From: Bradyrhizobium niftali
Lineage (GTDB): Bacteria > Pseudomonadota > Alphaproteobacteria > Rhizobiales > Xanthobacteraceae
DNA: 64,000 nucleotides
Assembly (NCBI RefSeq): GCF_004571025.1
Contig: NZ_SPQT01000026.1
Location: 62,001-126,000 of the forward strand
Direction of reading: 5' to 3'
Shown: piece by piece, positions 44,481-52,143 of the stretch
How positions within the stretch are numbered: the stretch's first letter is position 1
Layout: each line of letters opens with the position of its first letter
Notes under the pieces: generated by a model
The model's database searches: none
What the model was told of the DNA's origin: nothing
Seen by the model: only the letters and a program-made list of their open reading frames with translations
Made by a program: the position numbers and the translations under genes

Positions 44481-44517
44481 GACTAATCACTGATAAAAGT
44501 CAATAATCGTCAGTCAT
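44481..44517 (-). promoter_or_regulatory. Candidate TetR operator upstream of the efflux operon
   Basis: The perfect palindrome ATCACTGAT (44486-44494) is the centre of an imperfect larger one, GACTAATCAC followed by TGATAAAAGTC. A nearby TGAC/GTCA pair (44499 to 44516) adds more symmetry. It is 38 bases upstream of the MFP start and AT-rich, as an efflux promoter-operator should be. Binding by the TetR protein of this operon is inference. Confidence 0.4.
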
Positions 44518-44552
44518 CAGGAAAGCGTGATCGTTAAGGGGTGGTAGCCCTC

Positions 44553-44672
44553 CGTCGCCCTGGCGAAGGCCAGGGCCCGTTACCCCTGAAGTCGGTTGTT
44601 GGGAGAAGCCGTCTCCCCGCGCGCCCCGAGAGGAGCCGCGGAGTATGGGCCCTGGCATCCGCCAGGGCGACG
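44553..44672. repeat. Palindromic repeat family G
   Basis: Outer arms start CGTCGCCCTGGCGAAGGCC and end GCATCCGCCAGGGCGACG. GGGCCC occurs next to each arm. Only one copy was seen here. It lies between the MFS gene and the efflux promoter. Confidence 0.8.
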
Positions 44673-44678
44673 TTGGCT

Positions 44679-46010
44679 CTACCGCCCCTGCCCGGCGAAC
44701 TCGTGCTTGCTGTCGTGGCCGCCGACAAAAACCAAAATGCCGGCGAGCAGGGGCAGCACCGCGAGCACCAGCAGGCCGGTCGAGGTCTGGCCGGTGGCTT
44801 CCTTGACCCAGCCGATCAAATACGGCCCGCCGAAGCCGGCGAGGTTGCCGATCGAGTTGATCAGGGCGATGCCGCCGGCCGCGGCCGTGCCGGAGAGCCA
44901 GGCGGTCGGCAGGGTCCAGAACACACCAAAACAGCAGAACACGCCGACCGCGGCCACCGTCAGCACCACCATCGTCAGGGTGGGATCGGTGAGATAGGAG
45001 GAGACGCCGAGCGCGACCGCGGTGAGCAGCAGCGGCGCGCCGACATGCATCACGCGCTCGCGCGTGGCATCGGAATGCCGCGCCCACAGGATCATCGCGA
45101 TGGTGCCGAACAGATACGGGATTGCGGTGACGAAGCCGGTCTGGGCATTGGTGAGACCGAACGCCTTCACGATCTGCGGCAGCCAGAACTGCATGCCGTA
45201 GAGCGCGCCGACGAAGCCGAAATAGATCAGGCTGAGCGCGATCACCTTCGGCGAGGACAGCGCTTCGCCGAGCGACAGATGCTTCACCGCCTGCTTGGCC
45301 GCGATTTCGGAATCGAGCTTCGCCTTGAGCCAGGCCTTCTGCTCGGCCGTGAGCCAATCCGCCTTCTCCGGCCTGTCGGTGAGATAGAACCAGGTGACGA
45401 TGCCGAGCAGCACGGAAGGAATGCCCTCGATGATGAAGAGCCACTGCCAGCCCTTCAGGCCCATCGTGCCATCGAGCCCGAGCAGCAGGCCCGAAACCGG
45501 CGCCCCGATCACGGTCGAGACCGGGACGGCAATGGCGAAGGCCGCAAGGAAGCGGGCGCGATATTCGGCCGGATACCAATAGGTGAGGTAGAGGATGATG
45601 CCGGGGAAGAAGCCGGCTTCGGCGACGCCGAGCAGGAAGCGCAGGACGTAGAAGCTCGTCACACCGCTGACCATCGCCATCAGCGCCGAGATGATGCCCC
45701 ACGTCACCATGATGCGGGCGATCCAGCGGCTGGCACCGAACTTTTCCAGCGCCAGATTGCTCGGCACCTCGAAGATGAAATAGCCGATGAAGAAGATGCC
45801 GGCGCCCCAGGAGAAGATCAGCGGCGTGAACTTCAGCTCCGCATTCATGGTCAACGCGGCGAAGCCGAGATTGACGCGGTCGAGATAGGAGAAGAAGTAG
45901 GCCAGCACCAGGAACGGAATCAGGCGCCAGGAGATGGCGCGGATGGTCGAGGTCTCGACTTCCGTCTTGGCTGTGCCGGCGGAACCGGCAAAGGTCGTGG
46001 TCTGGCTCAT
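44679..46010 (-). CDS. MFS transporter, anion:cation symporter (ACS) family
   Basis: The protein has 443 residues and about 12 helices. ACS-family marks are LAYFFSYLDRVNLGFAALTM in helix 1, GYFIFEVPSNLALEKFGASR, then AEAGFFPGIILYLTYWYPAE in helix 4. Related carriers import organic acids such as phthalate, tartrate, galacturonate or hydroxyphenylacetate. The actual substrate is unknown, and no catabolic gene is adjacent. A truncated LacI-type regulator lies about 0.5 kb away and may be the relic of its control. Confidence 0.9.
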   Translation of the reverse strand: MSQTTTFAGSAGTAKTEVETSTIRAISWRLIPFLVLAYFFSYLDRVNLGFAALTMNAELKFTPLIFSWGAGIFFIGYFIFEVPSNLALEKFGASRWIARIMVTWGIISALMAMVSGVTSFYVLRFLLGVAEAGFFPGIILYLTYWYPAEYRARFLAAFAIAVPVSTVIGAPVSGLLLGLDGTMGLKGWQWLFIIEGIPSVLLGIVTWFYLTDRPEKADWLTAEQKAWLKAKLDSEIAAKQAVKHLSLGEALSSPKVIALSLIYFGFVGALYGMQFWLPQIVKAFGLTNAQTGFVTAIPYLFGTIAMILWARHSDATRERVMHVGAPLLLTAVALGVSSYLTDPTLTMVVLTVAAVGVFCCFGVFWTLPTAWLSGTAAAGGIALINSIGNLAGFGGPYLIGWVKEATGQTSTGLLVLAVLPLLAGILVFVGGHDSKHEFAGQGR

Positions 46011-46078
46011 GGCTTCCCCCCAGGGTTGTTGCTTTTATGGGCTGATCCGGGGTTTTCAGCATCGCCGCGAAAGAGTCA

Positions 46079-46564
46079 ATGGAGCAAGCAATGCATGGGG
46101 CGCAGCCGGATAACCCCACTGCGCCGCTTCGGACATCCCTGGTTCGGGCCGGGCTGGCGCTTGTCGTGATCGCCTGCGGCCTCTCCCTGCGCTGGTACGG
46201 CTTTCCGCTCGGCCTTCCCGCCTTCGTCGTGAAGTACGGCGGCTCGCTGTTGTGGGCGACGATGGTGTTCCTGCTGGTCGGGGTCTTGCTGCCGAAGCTG
46301 TCGCGGATGCAGCTTGCGGCCATCGCGGTGCTGATCGCGGTCGTCGTGGAATTCTCCCGGCTGGTGCACGTGCCATGGCTCGATGCGTTCCGGCTGACCA
46401 CGTCCGGCGCGCTGCTGCTGGGGCGCATCTTCTCGCTGTGGAATCTGGTCGCCGACCTCATCGGCATCGTCGTCGGCATCTGGCTCGACAGCCGCGTCGC
46501 GAGAAACCGGATCCCCCAGCCAAACACGCTCAATTCGCAACAGGCCGCGTCGACCCGCGAATGA
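46079..46564 (+). CDS. DUF2809 membrane protein
   Basis: The protein has 161 residues from an ATG at 46079. Four hydrophobic segments follow a short cytoplasmic start: LALVVIACGLSLRWYGFPLG, SLLWATMVFLLVGVLL, LAAIAVLIAVVVEFSRLV and WNLVADLIGIVVGIWLD. The EFSRLVHVPWLDAFRLTT loop identifies the DUF2809 family, similar to the VanZ-like group. The function is unknown. Its 3-prime end overlaps the truncated LacI frame on the other strand by about 35 bases. Confidence 0.85.
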   Translation: MEQAMHGAQPDNPTAPLRTSLVRAGLALVVIACGLSLRWYGFPLGLPAFVVKYGGSLLWATMVFLLVGVLLPKLSRMQLAAIAVLIAVVVEFSRLVHVPWLDAFRLTTSGALLLGRIFSLWNLVADLIGIVVGIWLDSRVARNRIPQPNTLNSQQAASTRE

Positions 46565-46772
46565 TCAGCTCCGTCGGCACGGTGAGACCACGGCCGCGCT
46601 CGATCTCATCGCCGCGCATCCGCTCCAGCAGCATGGTCGCGGCATGGCGGCCCATCGCCGCCAGATCCCACGCAATCGCCGTGATGGGCGGCGTGTGCAA
46701 TTCGGCGAGATCCGAATCGCTGCCGGCCACCACCGAAATCCCGTTCCCCACGAGACTCGCACGAACTCAGAG
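46530..46772 (-). pseudogene. Truncated LacI-family regulator, C-terminal fragment
   Basis: The readable part, from about 46772 to the stop at 46530, reads ISVVAGSDSDLAELHTPPIT, then AIAWDLAAMGRHAATMLLER and LTVPTELIIRGSTR. This is the conserved C-terminal end of LacI/GalR proteins. Upstream, an in-frame TGA stops the frame and neither the helix-turn-helix nor most of the ligand domain is present in the next gene. The fragment is therefore a decayed remnant. It could once have controlled the nearby MFS gene. Confidence 0.75.
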
Positions 46773-46801
46773 AGGGGCCCTGGACAGGGGAATGATGACG
46801 C

Positions 46802-47965
46802 TCACTCCGCCAATTGAAACCGCGCGAAGCGATCGAGCTCTTCCTCGATCACGCGCTTGAGCTCCTTGCGCCCCGCGGTCTTCCTCCCCTCCCCGACCCA
46901 CGTCCATTTCTGCATCAAGAGCTTCCTGGCCTGCCGGTCGGTCTTGAGATCGAGCGCGGCGACGATCTCGTCACCGACCAGCACCGGCAGCGCGAAATAG
47001 CCGAGCTTGCGCTTGGCCTTCGGCACATAGGCCTCGAACAGATGGTTGTAGCCGAAGATGAGGTTGGTGCGCTTGCGCTGGATGATCAGGGGATCGAACG
47101 GCGAAAGGATGTGGACGAGATCGGGCGATGGCCCCTCGCCGCCGGCCTCCAGCACCGCGGGCGCCGCCCAATGCTCCTGCTTGGCGCCATCGATCGCGAC
47201 AGGGACGAGCTCGCCGCGACGCGCGCGCGCGGCGATCAGGCGCGCGACCGCCTTCTTGCTCGGCGCGTCGAGATGGCAGACCGAATCGAGACTCACCACG
47301 CCCTGCGACCGCAGCGCGCGATCGAGCAGATAGGCCGTGATGTCCTTTGCCGATGCCGGTTTCGGCAGCTTGTCCCAGCCGAAATGACGCGTCATCAGCT
47401 CGTAGGTCTTGAGCATGCCCTGGCGCTCGCTGATGGTCACGGTGCCGGTGTAGAAGGCAAGCTGCAACGCGCGCTTCGAGGGTTTGCGGCTCTGCCACAG
47501 ATGCTCCTTCTCGGTGAGCACGTCATCCTCGATGTCGCGGATCGTCAGCGGCCCGGCGCGCACCAGCCGCATCACCTTGCGCGTATCGGCCGGCTTCACC
47601 GAGGCGAACCATCTGTGCCCTTCGCGCCGGTGCTCGCGCATCGCCGGCAGGAAGAAGCGGAAATCGTTCGAGGGGATGTAGGACAGCGCATGGGTCCAGT
47701 ATTCGAACACGCTTCTGTCGACGCTCTGGGCCTGGCGCAGATCGGCGCGGCGGTAGGACGGAATGCGGCTGAACAGGATGTGGTGGTGACAGCGCTCGAT
47801 GACGTTGATGGTGTCGATCTGCACATAGCCGAGATGAGCGGTCGCGTCCGCAACGGCCTGCGCACCTTCGCCGAACGGAGTGCGCTCATCCAGCCGCTGG
47901 GCGTGCAGCCAGATCTGCCGGGCCTGTGTGGTGGTGAGTGGGAGCGGTTTGGGCGCGCGTGACAT
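46802..47965 (-). CDS. AlkX/YcaQ-like winged-helix DNA glycosylase family protein
   Basis: The ATG at 47965 (MSRAPKPLPLTTTQARQIWL) gives 387 residues. The HTH_42 superfamily pattern is present: LGYVQIDTINVIERCHHHIL near the N-terminus, with the QxD catalytic-type motif QID, then SYRRADLRQAQS and SVFEYWTHALSYIP. LILSP-type ends appear as LVHILSPFDPLIIQRKRTN. E. coli YcaQ (AlkX) unhooks DNA interstrand crosslinks. The QID motif suggests that activity is kept, but substrate range cannot be judged. It runs alone. Confidence 0.85.
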   Translation of the reverse strand: MSRAPKPLPLTTTQARQIWLHAQRLDERTPFGEGAQAVADATAHLGYVQIDTINVIERCHHHILFSRIPSYRRADLRQAQSVDRSVFEYWTHALSYIPSNDFRFFLPAMREHRREGHRWFASVKPADTRKVMRLVRAGPLTIRDIEDDVLTEKEHLWQSRKPSKRALQLAFYTGTVTISERQGMLKTYELMTRHFGWDKLPKPASAKDITAYLLDRALRSQGVVSLDSVCHLDAPSKKAVARLIAARARRGELVPVAIDGAKQEHWAAPAVLEAGGEGPSPDLVHILSPFDPLIIQRKRTNLIFGYNHLFEAYVPKAKRKLGYFALPVLVGDEIVAALDLKTDRQARKLLMQKWTWVGEGRKTAGRKELKRVIEEELDRFARFQLAE

Positions 47966-48033
47966 TGCAGGACGCAATGTAGCGGGATTCGCGCCGGGAG
48001 AAAGAAGCGGACCAGGAACAACAAAAGAAAATG

Positions 48034-48060
48034 CCGCGCTGCCATCTGCTGACAGCGCGG
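48034..48060 (-). terminator. Intrinsic terminator after the Met-rich gene
   Basis: The 8-base stem CCGCGCTG (48034-48041) and CAGCGCGG (48053-48060) has an 11-base loop. On the minus strand it runs into CATTTTCTTTTGTTG. It lies 20 bases after the stop at 48081. Confidence 0.82.
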
Positions 48061-48080
48061 CCGTTTGACATGGCCGGCGC

Positions 48081-48335
48081 CTACTTCGCCGTCATGGCCT
48101 TCTGCGACTTCATGTAATGCATGCAGGCGCTCTTCATCTTGCCATTGCTCATGTCCGTGTTGGCCATGGCCATTTCCTTGTTCGACGCCATCTTGGCCGG
48201 GGTATCGGCCGTGCCACCCATCATGGCGGCGGACTTCATCATGTTGTCCTTGGTGCACGCCATCATCGCGGCCGATGCGGGGGACAGGGAAAGAGTGAAC
48301 GCGACAAAGGCTGCGGTGGTGAGCAAGATCTTCAT
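48081..48335 (-). CDS. Small periplasmic Met-rich protein
   Basis: The ATG at 48335 has a GAGGAG ribosome-binding site and gives 84 residues. A signal peptide (MKILLTTAAFVAFTLSLSPA, cut after ASA) precedes a mature part of about 61 residues with 14 Met and 2 Cys, spread as MMACTKDNMMKSAAMMGG and KEMAMANTDMSNGK. Such Met-rich composition is seen in copper or silver binders and in targets of periplasmic methionine sulfoxide reductase. No copper genes are adjacent. The function is unknown. Confidence 0.75.
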   Translation of the reverse strand: MKILLTTAAFVAFTLSLSPASAAMMACTKDNMMKSAAMMGGTADTPAKMASNKEMAMANTDMSNGKMKSACMHYMKSQKAMTAK

Positions 48336-48456
48336 TGGAAAAATCTCCTCGTAAAACGAAACCGGCGTCATGCCGGCCTTCGCAATTACGCATTCTCTCG
48401 CTCAGACGTTTCGCGGAGAAGACAATTTTCTTGCTGCGCTGCGAAGACGAAGGGCC

Positions 48457-48702
48457 TCAACGGCCGTCTTTCGGTGCTCTGGGCCGATCGCTGAGGCTGC
48501 CGGTGGCGATATCGGGCTCGCACGAGGCCTTGCCCCGCCCCTCCGCCTGGCAGCGATAGACGTTGCCGGTGAGGCGGTCGACAAGCCACATGTTCTCGTC
48601 GTTCGGCCCGTCGAGGCCGACATAGCGGGAGGTCATCCCCGTGATCAGGGTCGACAGCAGGATCGCCACTGCGATCATCGCCGCGCCGATATAGATGGGC
48701 AT
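48457..48702 (-). CDS. Hypothetical single-pass membrane protein
   Basis: The ATG at 48702 (MPIYIGAAMIAVAILLSTLI) gives 81 residues. One N-terminal helix is followed by a soluble part with TSRYVGLDGPNDENMWLVDR and LTGNVYRCQAEGRGKASCEP, holding two cysteines that could form a disulphide. Similar proteins are common in Bradyrhizobium with no role assigned. No neighbour is coupled to it. Confidence 0.6.
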   Translation of the reverse strand: MPIYIGAAMIAVAILLSTLITGMTSRYVGLDGPNDENMWLVDRLTGNVYRCQAEGRGKASCEPDIATGSLSDRPRAPKDGR

Positions 48703-48997
48703 GGAGCTCAGGGACACAGTCCGATCCGGCGGGCCACTGCGGTGGGATTGATAATCACTCGGCCTCGGCACTGGATGGAACTCGGCTCCCCTTCGTCTGC
48801 GGTTGGTGGCGAAACTCTGCTAGGCGTGCATCTGGCCGATTTCTTGTTCGCGAGCGGGCCCTGCGGAGACGGCTTTGCGACCATCGGTGTGCAGAGGTTT
48901 CCGCAAGCGAACCAAGCCTCATGGGCAGCCCCCGCTCCGGCACGAGGCTGGACTTTCGCCCGCCAAGTCCGGACCAAGCCCGGCCACACTTCACCAA
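48703..48997. other. Intergenic stretch with nothing recognised
   Basis: The gap from 48703 to the OmpA gene is 556 bases. In the first 295 bases I see no gene, terminator or repeat. Short open frames occur on both strands but none has a ribosome-binding site and family resemblance. Confidence 0.5.
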
Positions 48998-49013
48998 TGT
49001 GATCTGGATCACG
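48998..49013. promoter_or_regulatory. CRP-like site, distal
   Basis: TGTGA-N6-TCACG, a one-mismatch CRP-type palindrome with GTGATC and GATCAC arms, lies 246 bases before the OmpA gene. The flanks CAA before and CCAGG after are shared with the proximal site. Confidence 0.5.
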
Positions 49014-49171
49014 CCAGGATTTCGGCGCCTCGAACCCGCTGGGAAGCCGACGGGACAATTGCTGTTCGCCTCGTCGCGCCTGTCCTCGGCACGGAGCACT
49101 GGCTGCTGCCCGTCTCACACCGGAATCGCCGTAAAACACGCCAGGATAACCACGGAAGCGGCTGCTTCCAA

Positions 49172-49187
49172 TGTGACGAGGATCACA
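49172..49187. promoter_or_regulatory. CRP-like site, proximal
   Basis: TGTGA-N6-TCACA is a perfect CRP-type palindrome, 71 bases upstream of the OmpA start codon. Its position fits activation at a promoter immediately downstream. The binding protein (a CRP/FNR-type factor) is inferred. Confidence 0.55.
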
Positions 49188-49258
49188 TCAGGGCTTTTGA
49201 ACCTGCCCTACGCTCGCAGCATCAAATCGCCATCAGGCGTAACAGCGAGGATACGACA

Positions 49259-49900
49259 ATGACCTGTTTTGATAAGTTTTTTGGACTGAAGGCGATTACG
49301 CTCACGGCCGCGCTGTCGATGACGGCGGGCCTGGCACTGGCCGGCGACAACAACGTCTCTTCCGACAAGATCCTGGATGCGTTGAAGCCGAAGCCGGTGA
49401 CCCGCGGTCTGTCCGCCGGTCCGCAGGCCGATCCGACAGTGCAGGCCAAGGAAGCGACGTTCCTGAACACCGTGCGCAACCGCTCGACCCGGTCGCTCTC
49501 GACCGGCGAGCGCGAGCAGATCGCCGAGCTTGCGGCGACCAAGCCGAAGATCGATCTGGAGATCCAGTTCGACTACAACTCGGCCGACATCGCCAAGACG
49601 TCGGTGCCGTCGGTGCAGGCGCTCGGCAAGGCGCTCTCCGACCCGGCGCTGAAGGGCTCGACCTTCGTGGTCGCCGGACACACCGACGCGATCGGCGGCG
49701 AAGAGTACAATCAAGGGCTCTCCGAACGCCGGGCCGACACCATCAAGAAGTACCTGGTGCAGAACTACGGCCTCAACGGCACCGATCTCGTCACCGTCGG
49801 CTACGGCAAGACCAAGCTGAAGGATACCGCCAACGGCGCCGACCCGATCAACCGCCGCGTCCAGGTCGTCAATATGGACACCAAGACCGCGTCGAAATGA
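49259..49900 (+). CDS. OmpA-family outer-membrane or periplasmic protein
   Basis: The protein has 213 residues from an ATG with an AGCGAGG ribosome-binding site. The signal peptide is MTCFDKFFGLKAITLTAALS, then MTAGLALAG. After a linker, the OmpA-C peptidoglycan-binding domain begins near residue 98: IDLEIQFDYNSADIAKTSVP, followed by VVAGHTDAIGGEEYNQGLSE and RRADTIKKYL. No N-terminal beta-barrel is seen, so it is a peptidoglycan-associated soluble OmpA-like protein. Two CRP-like sites precede it. A hairpin follows the stop. Confidence 0.92.
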   Translation: MTCFDKFFGLKAITLTAALSMTAGLALAGDNNVSSDKILDALKPKPVTRGLSAGPQADPTVQAKEATFLNTVRNRSTRSLSTGEREQIAELAATKPKIDLEIQFDYNSADIAKTSVPSVQALGKALSDPALKGSTFVVAGHTDAIGGEEYNQGLSERRADTIKKYLVQNYGLNGTDLVTVGYGKTKLKDTANGADPINRRVQVVNMDTKTASK

Positions 49901-49926
49901 TTTTCGGTTAATCGCCACACGAAACA

Positions 49927-49955
49927 CGCCGCCTGCCATGATGGTGCAGGCGGCG
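49927..49955. terminator. Bidirectional hairpin between ompA-like and GT39 genes
   Basis: CGCCGCCTGC (49927-49936) and GCAGGCGGCG (49946-49955) form a perfect 10-base stem with a 9-base loop, followed by ATTTCAT on the plus strand. The T-run is short. It lies between convergent stops at 49900 and 49959. Confidence 0.6.
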
Positions 49956-49958
49956 ATT

Positions 49959-51251
49959 TCATATCCAGCTCTGGAACAGCATCAGCCGGTTGAAGCCCTG
50001 CATCGACGTTCCGAGGAAGGCCGCGGAGATCGGCAGCATGATCGCAAAGCCGATCGCGGCGAGGCCGACATAGGCCCACAGCAGCCAGCGCGGCAGGCCG
50101 TTCCTGCACAGCACATAGACCAGCGCAAGCGACGCCACGGTCGCGGCCGGCAGATAGTAGTAGATGAAGCCCAGCGTGCGCGGCAGCAGCGCCCAGGCGA
50201 GCCAGGGGCCGAAATAGAACGCCGCGATCAGGAACGCATCCCAGCGCCGCGCGACGACGACGTCGCGCAGCACGATCGCGAGCGCGGCCAGCGCCGGCCA
50301 CAGCACCAGCGGGTTGCCGAGGAAGACGATCGCCGACACGATGTCCTCCGCCGTCTTGTCGAACAGGAACCACACCGGGCGGGCGAGCAGCGGCCAGGAT
50401 GGCCACGAGCTCATGTAAGTGTGGCCGGCGATCGCGGTGGTGGTGTTGTCGGCAAAGATCCGGCGCTGCGCCTCGATCAGGTCGGGCAGCGACAATCCAT
50501 CAAGCGGAACGAAAGCGGCAAGATATGTCATCGCCGGCAGGACGGCGAAGCAGAGCGCGACATGCGGCGTCCTGAAGTCGGGCCAGAGGTCGGGCCGATA
50601 CCAATCGTCCGGCCTCGCGTCGGCGAACAGCGTGTGCCAGCCCTGCATTAGGCGGATCACCGCGACGATGACGATGCAGATGCCGAGCGGAAACAGGCCG
50701 CTCCATTTGCAGGCCGCAGCACAGCCGAACAGGCAGCCTGCCACCGCGAACAGCGCATGCGGCCGCTCCCGGCGAAAGCCATGCATGAAGGCGGCGGTCG
50801 CGAGCAGTCCGAAGCCGAGCGCAAAGATGTCGAGCATCGCGATGCGCGCCTGCACGTAGAGCATCTGGTTGAAGGCCGCGATCAGCGCCGCGGCGATTGC
50901 GGGCCCTTGCGCAGCGAACAGCGCGAGGCCGCACAGATAGATCGCGACGATCGCGAGCGCGCCGAACAGGGTCGCCGGATAGCGCCAGCCGAGCGCGTTG
51001 TCGCCGAACGCCGCGATCGATGCGGCGATCAGCTCCTTGGCCAGCGGCGGATGCATCGGATTGAGCATCGGTTGCGACATTACGGGTGCCAGCATCTGTC
51101 GCGCGGCCGGCACATAGTGCACCTCATCGAAAACGAATTTCTCCGGCGTGGTGAGACCGATCAGCAGCGCCAGATGCGCCATCAGGAAAATTGCGACAGC
51201 AATCACTGCGCTCCGCGACATCTTCGGAACCGCAGGCAATTCGAGCCGCAT
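49959..51251 (-). CDS. GT39-like protein mannosyltransferase (PMT family)
   Basis: The start is uncertain: ATGs at 51251 (MRLELPAVPKMSRSAVIAVA) and 51221 are possible, and the frame extends to 51335; with 51251 it has 430 residues. The PMT_2/GT39 family shows TPEKFVFDEVHYVPAARQML with the acidic DE pair in the first loop, then MHPPLAKELI and about nine membrane segments. Such enzymes move mannose or another sugar from polyprenyl phosphate to proteins or lipids in the periplasm. No partner is adjacent. Confidence 0.85.
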   Translation of the reverse strand: MRLELPAVPKMSRSAVIAVAIFLMAHLALLIGLTTPEKFVFDEVHYVPAARQMLAPVMSQPMLNPMHPPLAKELIAASIAAFGDNALGWRYPATLFGALAIVAIYLCGLALFAAQGPAIAAALIAAFNQMLYVQARIAMLDIFALGFGLLATAAFMHGFRRERPHALFAVAGCLFGCAAACKWSGLFPLGICIVIVAVIRLMQGWHTLFADARPDDWYRPDLWPDFRTPHVALCFAVLPAMTYLAAFVPLDGLSLPDLIEAQRRIFADNTTTAIAGHTYMSSWPSWPLLARPVWFLFDKTAEDIVSAIVFLGNPLVLWPALAALAIVLRDVVVARRWDAFLIAAFYFGPWLAWALLPRTLGFIYYYLPAATVASLALVYVLCRNGLPRWLLWAYVGLAAIGFAIMLPISAAFLGTSMQGFNRLMLFQSWI

Positions 51252-51439
51252 TTGTGGGGATGTTTTGCGTGGCAAATCTGCTTCACCGCGGAAAAAATAT
51301 GGATGGCGCTTTTCATTGAACGCATTCCGCCGCAACTGTCACTAAGCATAGCGCAGGTCTCGCGCCGCTTGTGATAATTTCGCCACATCGCAAGCGCGCG
51401 CGATCCGGTACGATCAGGGACACATCGATCGGTTGCGAA

Positions 51440-52141
51440 ATGAATTTGCGTTTCTGGCTTTTCCCAACACTGCTCTCGGCCGCATTGTGCGTGGCGTCTG
51501 GCGCACAGGCGCAGACGCGCGTCGGCGAAGCCGTCGTGATCCAGAACGAGGTGGTGCGCGTGGCCGCGACCGCGACGCCGATCAACGTCGGCGACAGCAT
51601 GCTGCGCGACGAGACCGTGCGCACCGGCGCCGACAGCGCGGCGCGCTTCGTCATGGCCGACAGCACCAATCTGTCGCTCGGTCCCAGCGCCACGCTGAAG
51701 CTCGACCGCACCGTCTTCAACGACGAGCACAGCTATCGCGACGTCGCTATCCGCATGACCACCGGCGCATTCCGCTTCGTCACCGGACATTCCGAGAAGG
51801 CCGCCTACAAGATCACGACGCCGCTCGCGACCATCGGCGTGCGCGGCACCACGCTCGACATCCTCTCGCAACGTGGCCGCTCCGTCGTCGTGCTCCAGGA
51901 CGGCGCAGCCAGCGTCTGCACGCTGAGCTTCCAGTGCGTGCAGCTCACCCAGCCCGGCGACACCGCGATCATCACCTCGACCGGCGGCAAGGTCAGCATC
52001 AGCAAGGCCAACACGCCGCCCTGGACGTTTGCCGCGACCTGCGCCGCGAATGCCGGGCTGTGCTCGGTCAGCCAATATGCAGACGCCTCACCGACCGTCA
52101 CGCCCGCCGTCAATGACGACGGCATGCTGTGTGGGCGCTGA
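51440..52141 (+). CDS. Secreted FecR-domain protein
   Basis: The ATG at 51440 gives 233 residues with a signal peptide (MNLRFWLFPTLLSAALCVAS, cleaved after GAQA). The FecR domain spans about 35-170: VRTGADSAARFVMADSTNLS, LGPSATLKLDRTVF, KAAYKITTPLATIGVRGTTL and SVVVLQDGAASV. FecR usually senses siderophore transport with FecI, but no sigma factor is here and there is no membrane helix. Its C-terminal part has four or more cysteines (FAATCAANAGLCSVSQ and MLCGR). Two bases separate it from the following barrel gene, so the two form a unit. Confidence 0.85.
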   Translation: MNLRFWLFPTLLSAALCVASGAQAQTRVGEAVVIQNEVVRVAATATPINVGDSMLRDETVRTGADSAARFVMADSTNLSLGPSATLKLDRTVFNDEHSYRDVAIRMTTGAFRFVTGHSEKAAYKITTPLATIGVRGTTLDILSQRGRSVVVLQDGAASVCTLSFQCVQLTQPGDTAIITSTGGKVSISKANTPPWTFAATCAANAGLCSVSQYADASPTVTPAVNDDGMLCGR

Positions 52142-52143
52142 CG

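Noticed and set aside
48875..49258. A longer N-terminus for the OmpA-like protein
   Set aside because: The signal peptide begins at 49259 with its own ribosome-binding site, and the upstream part contains the CRP-like sites.
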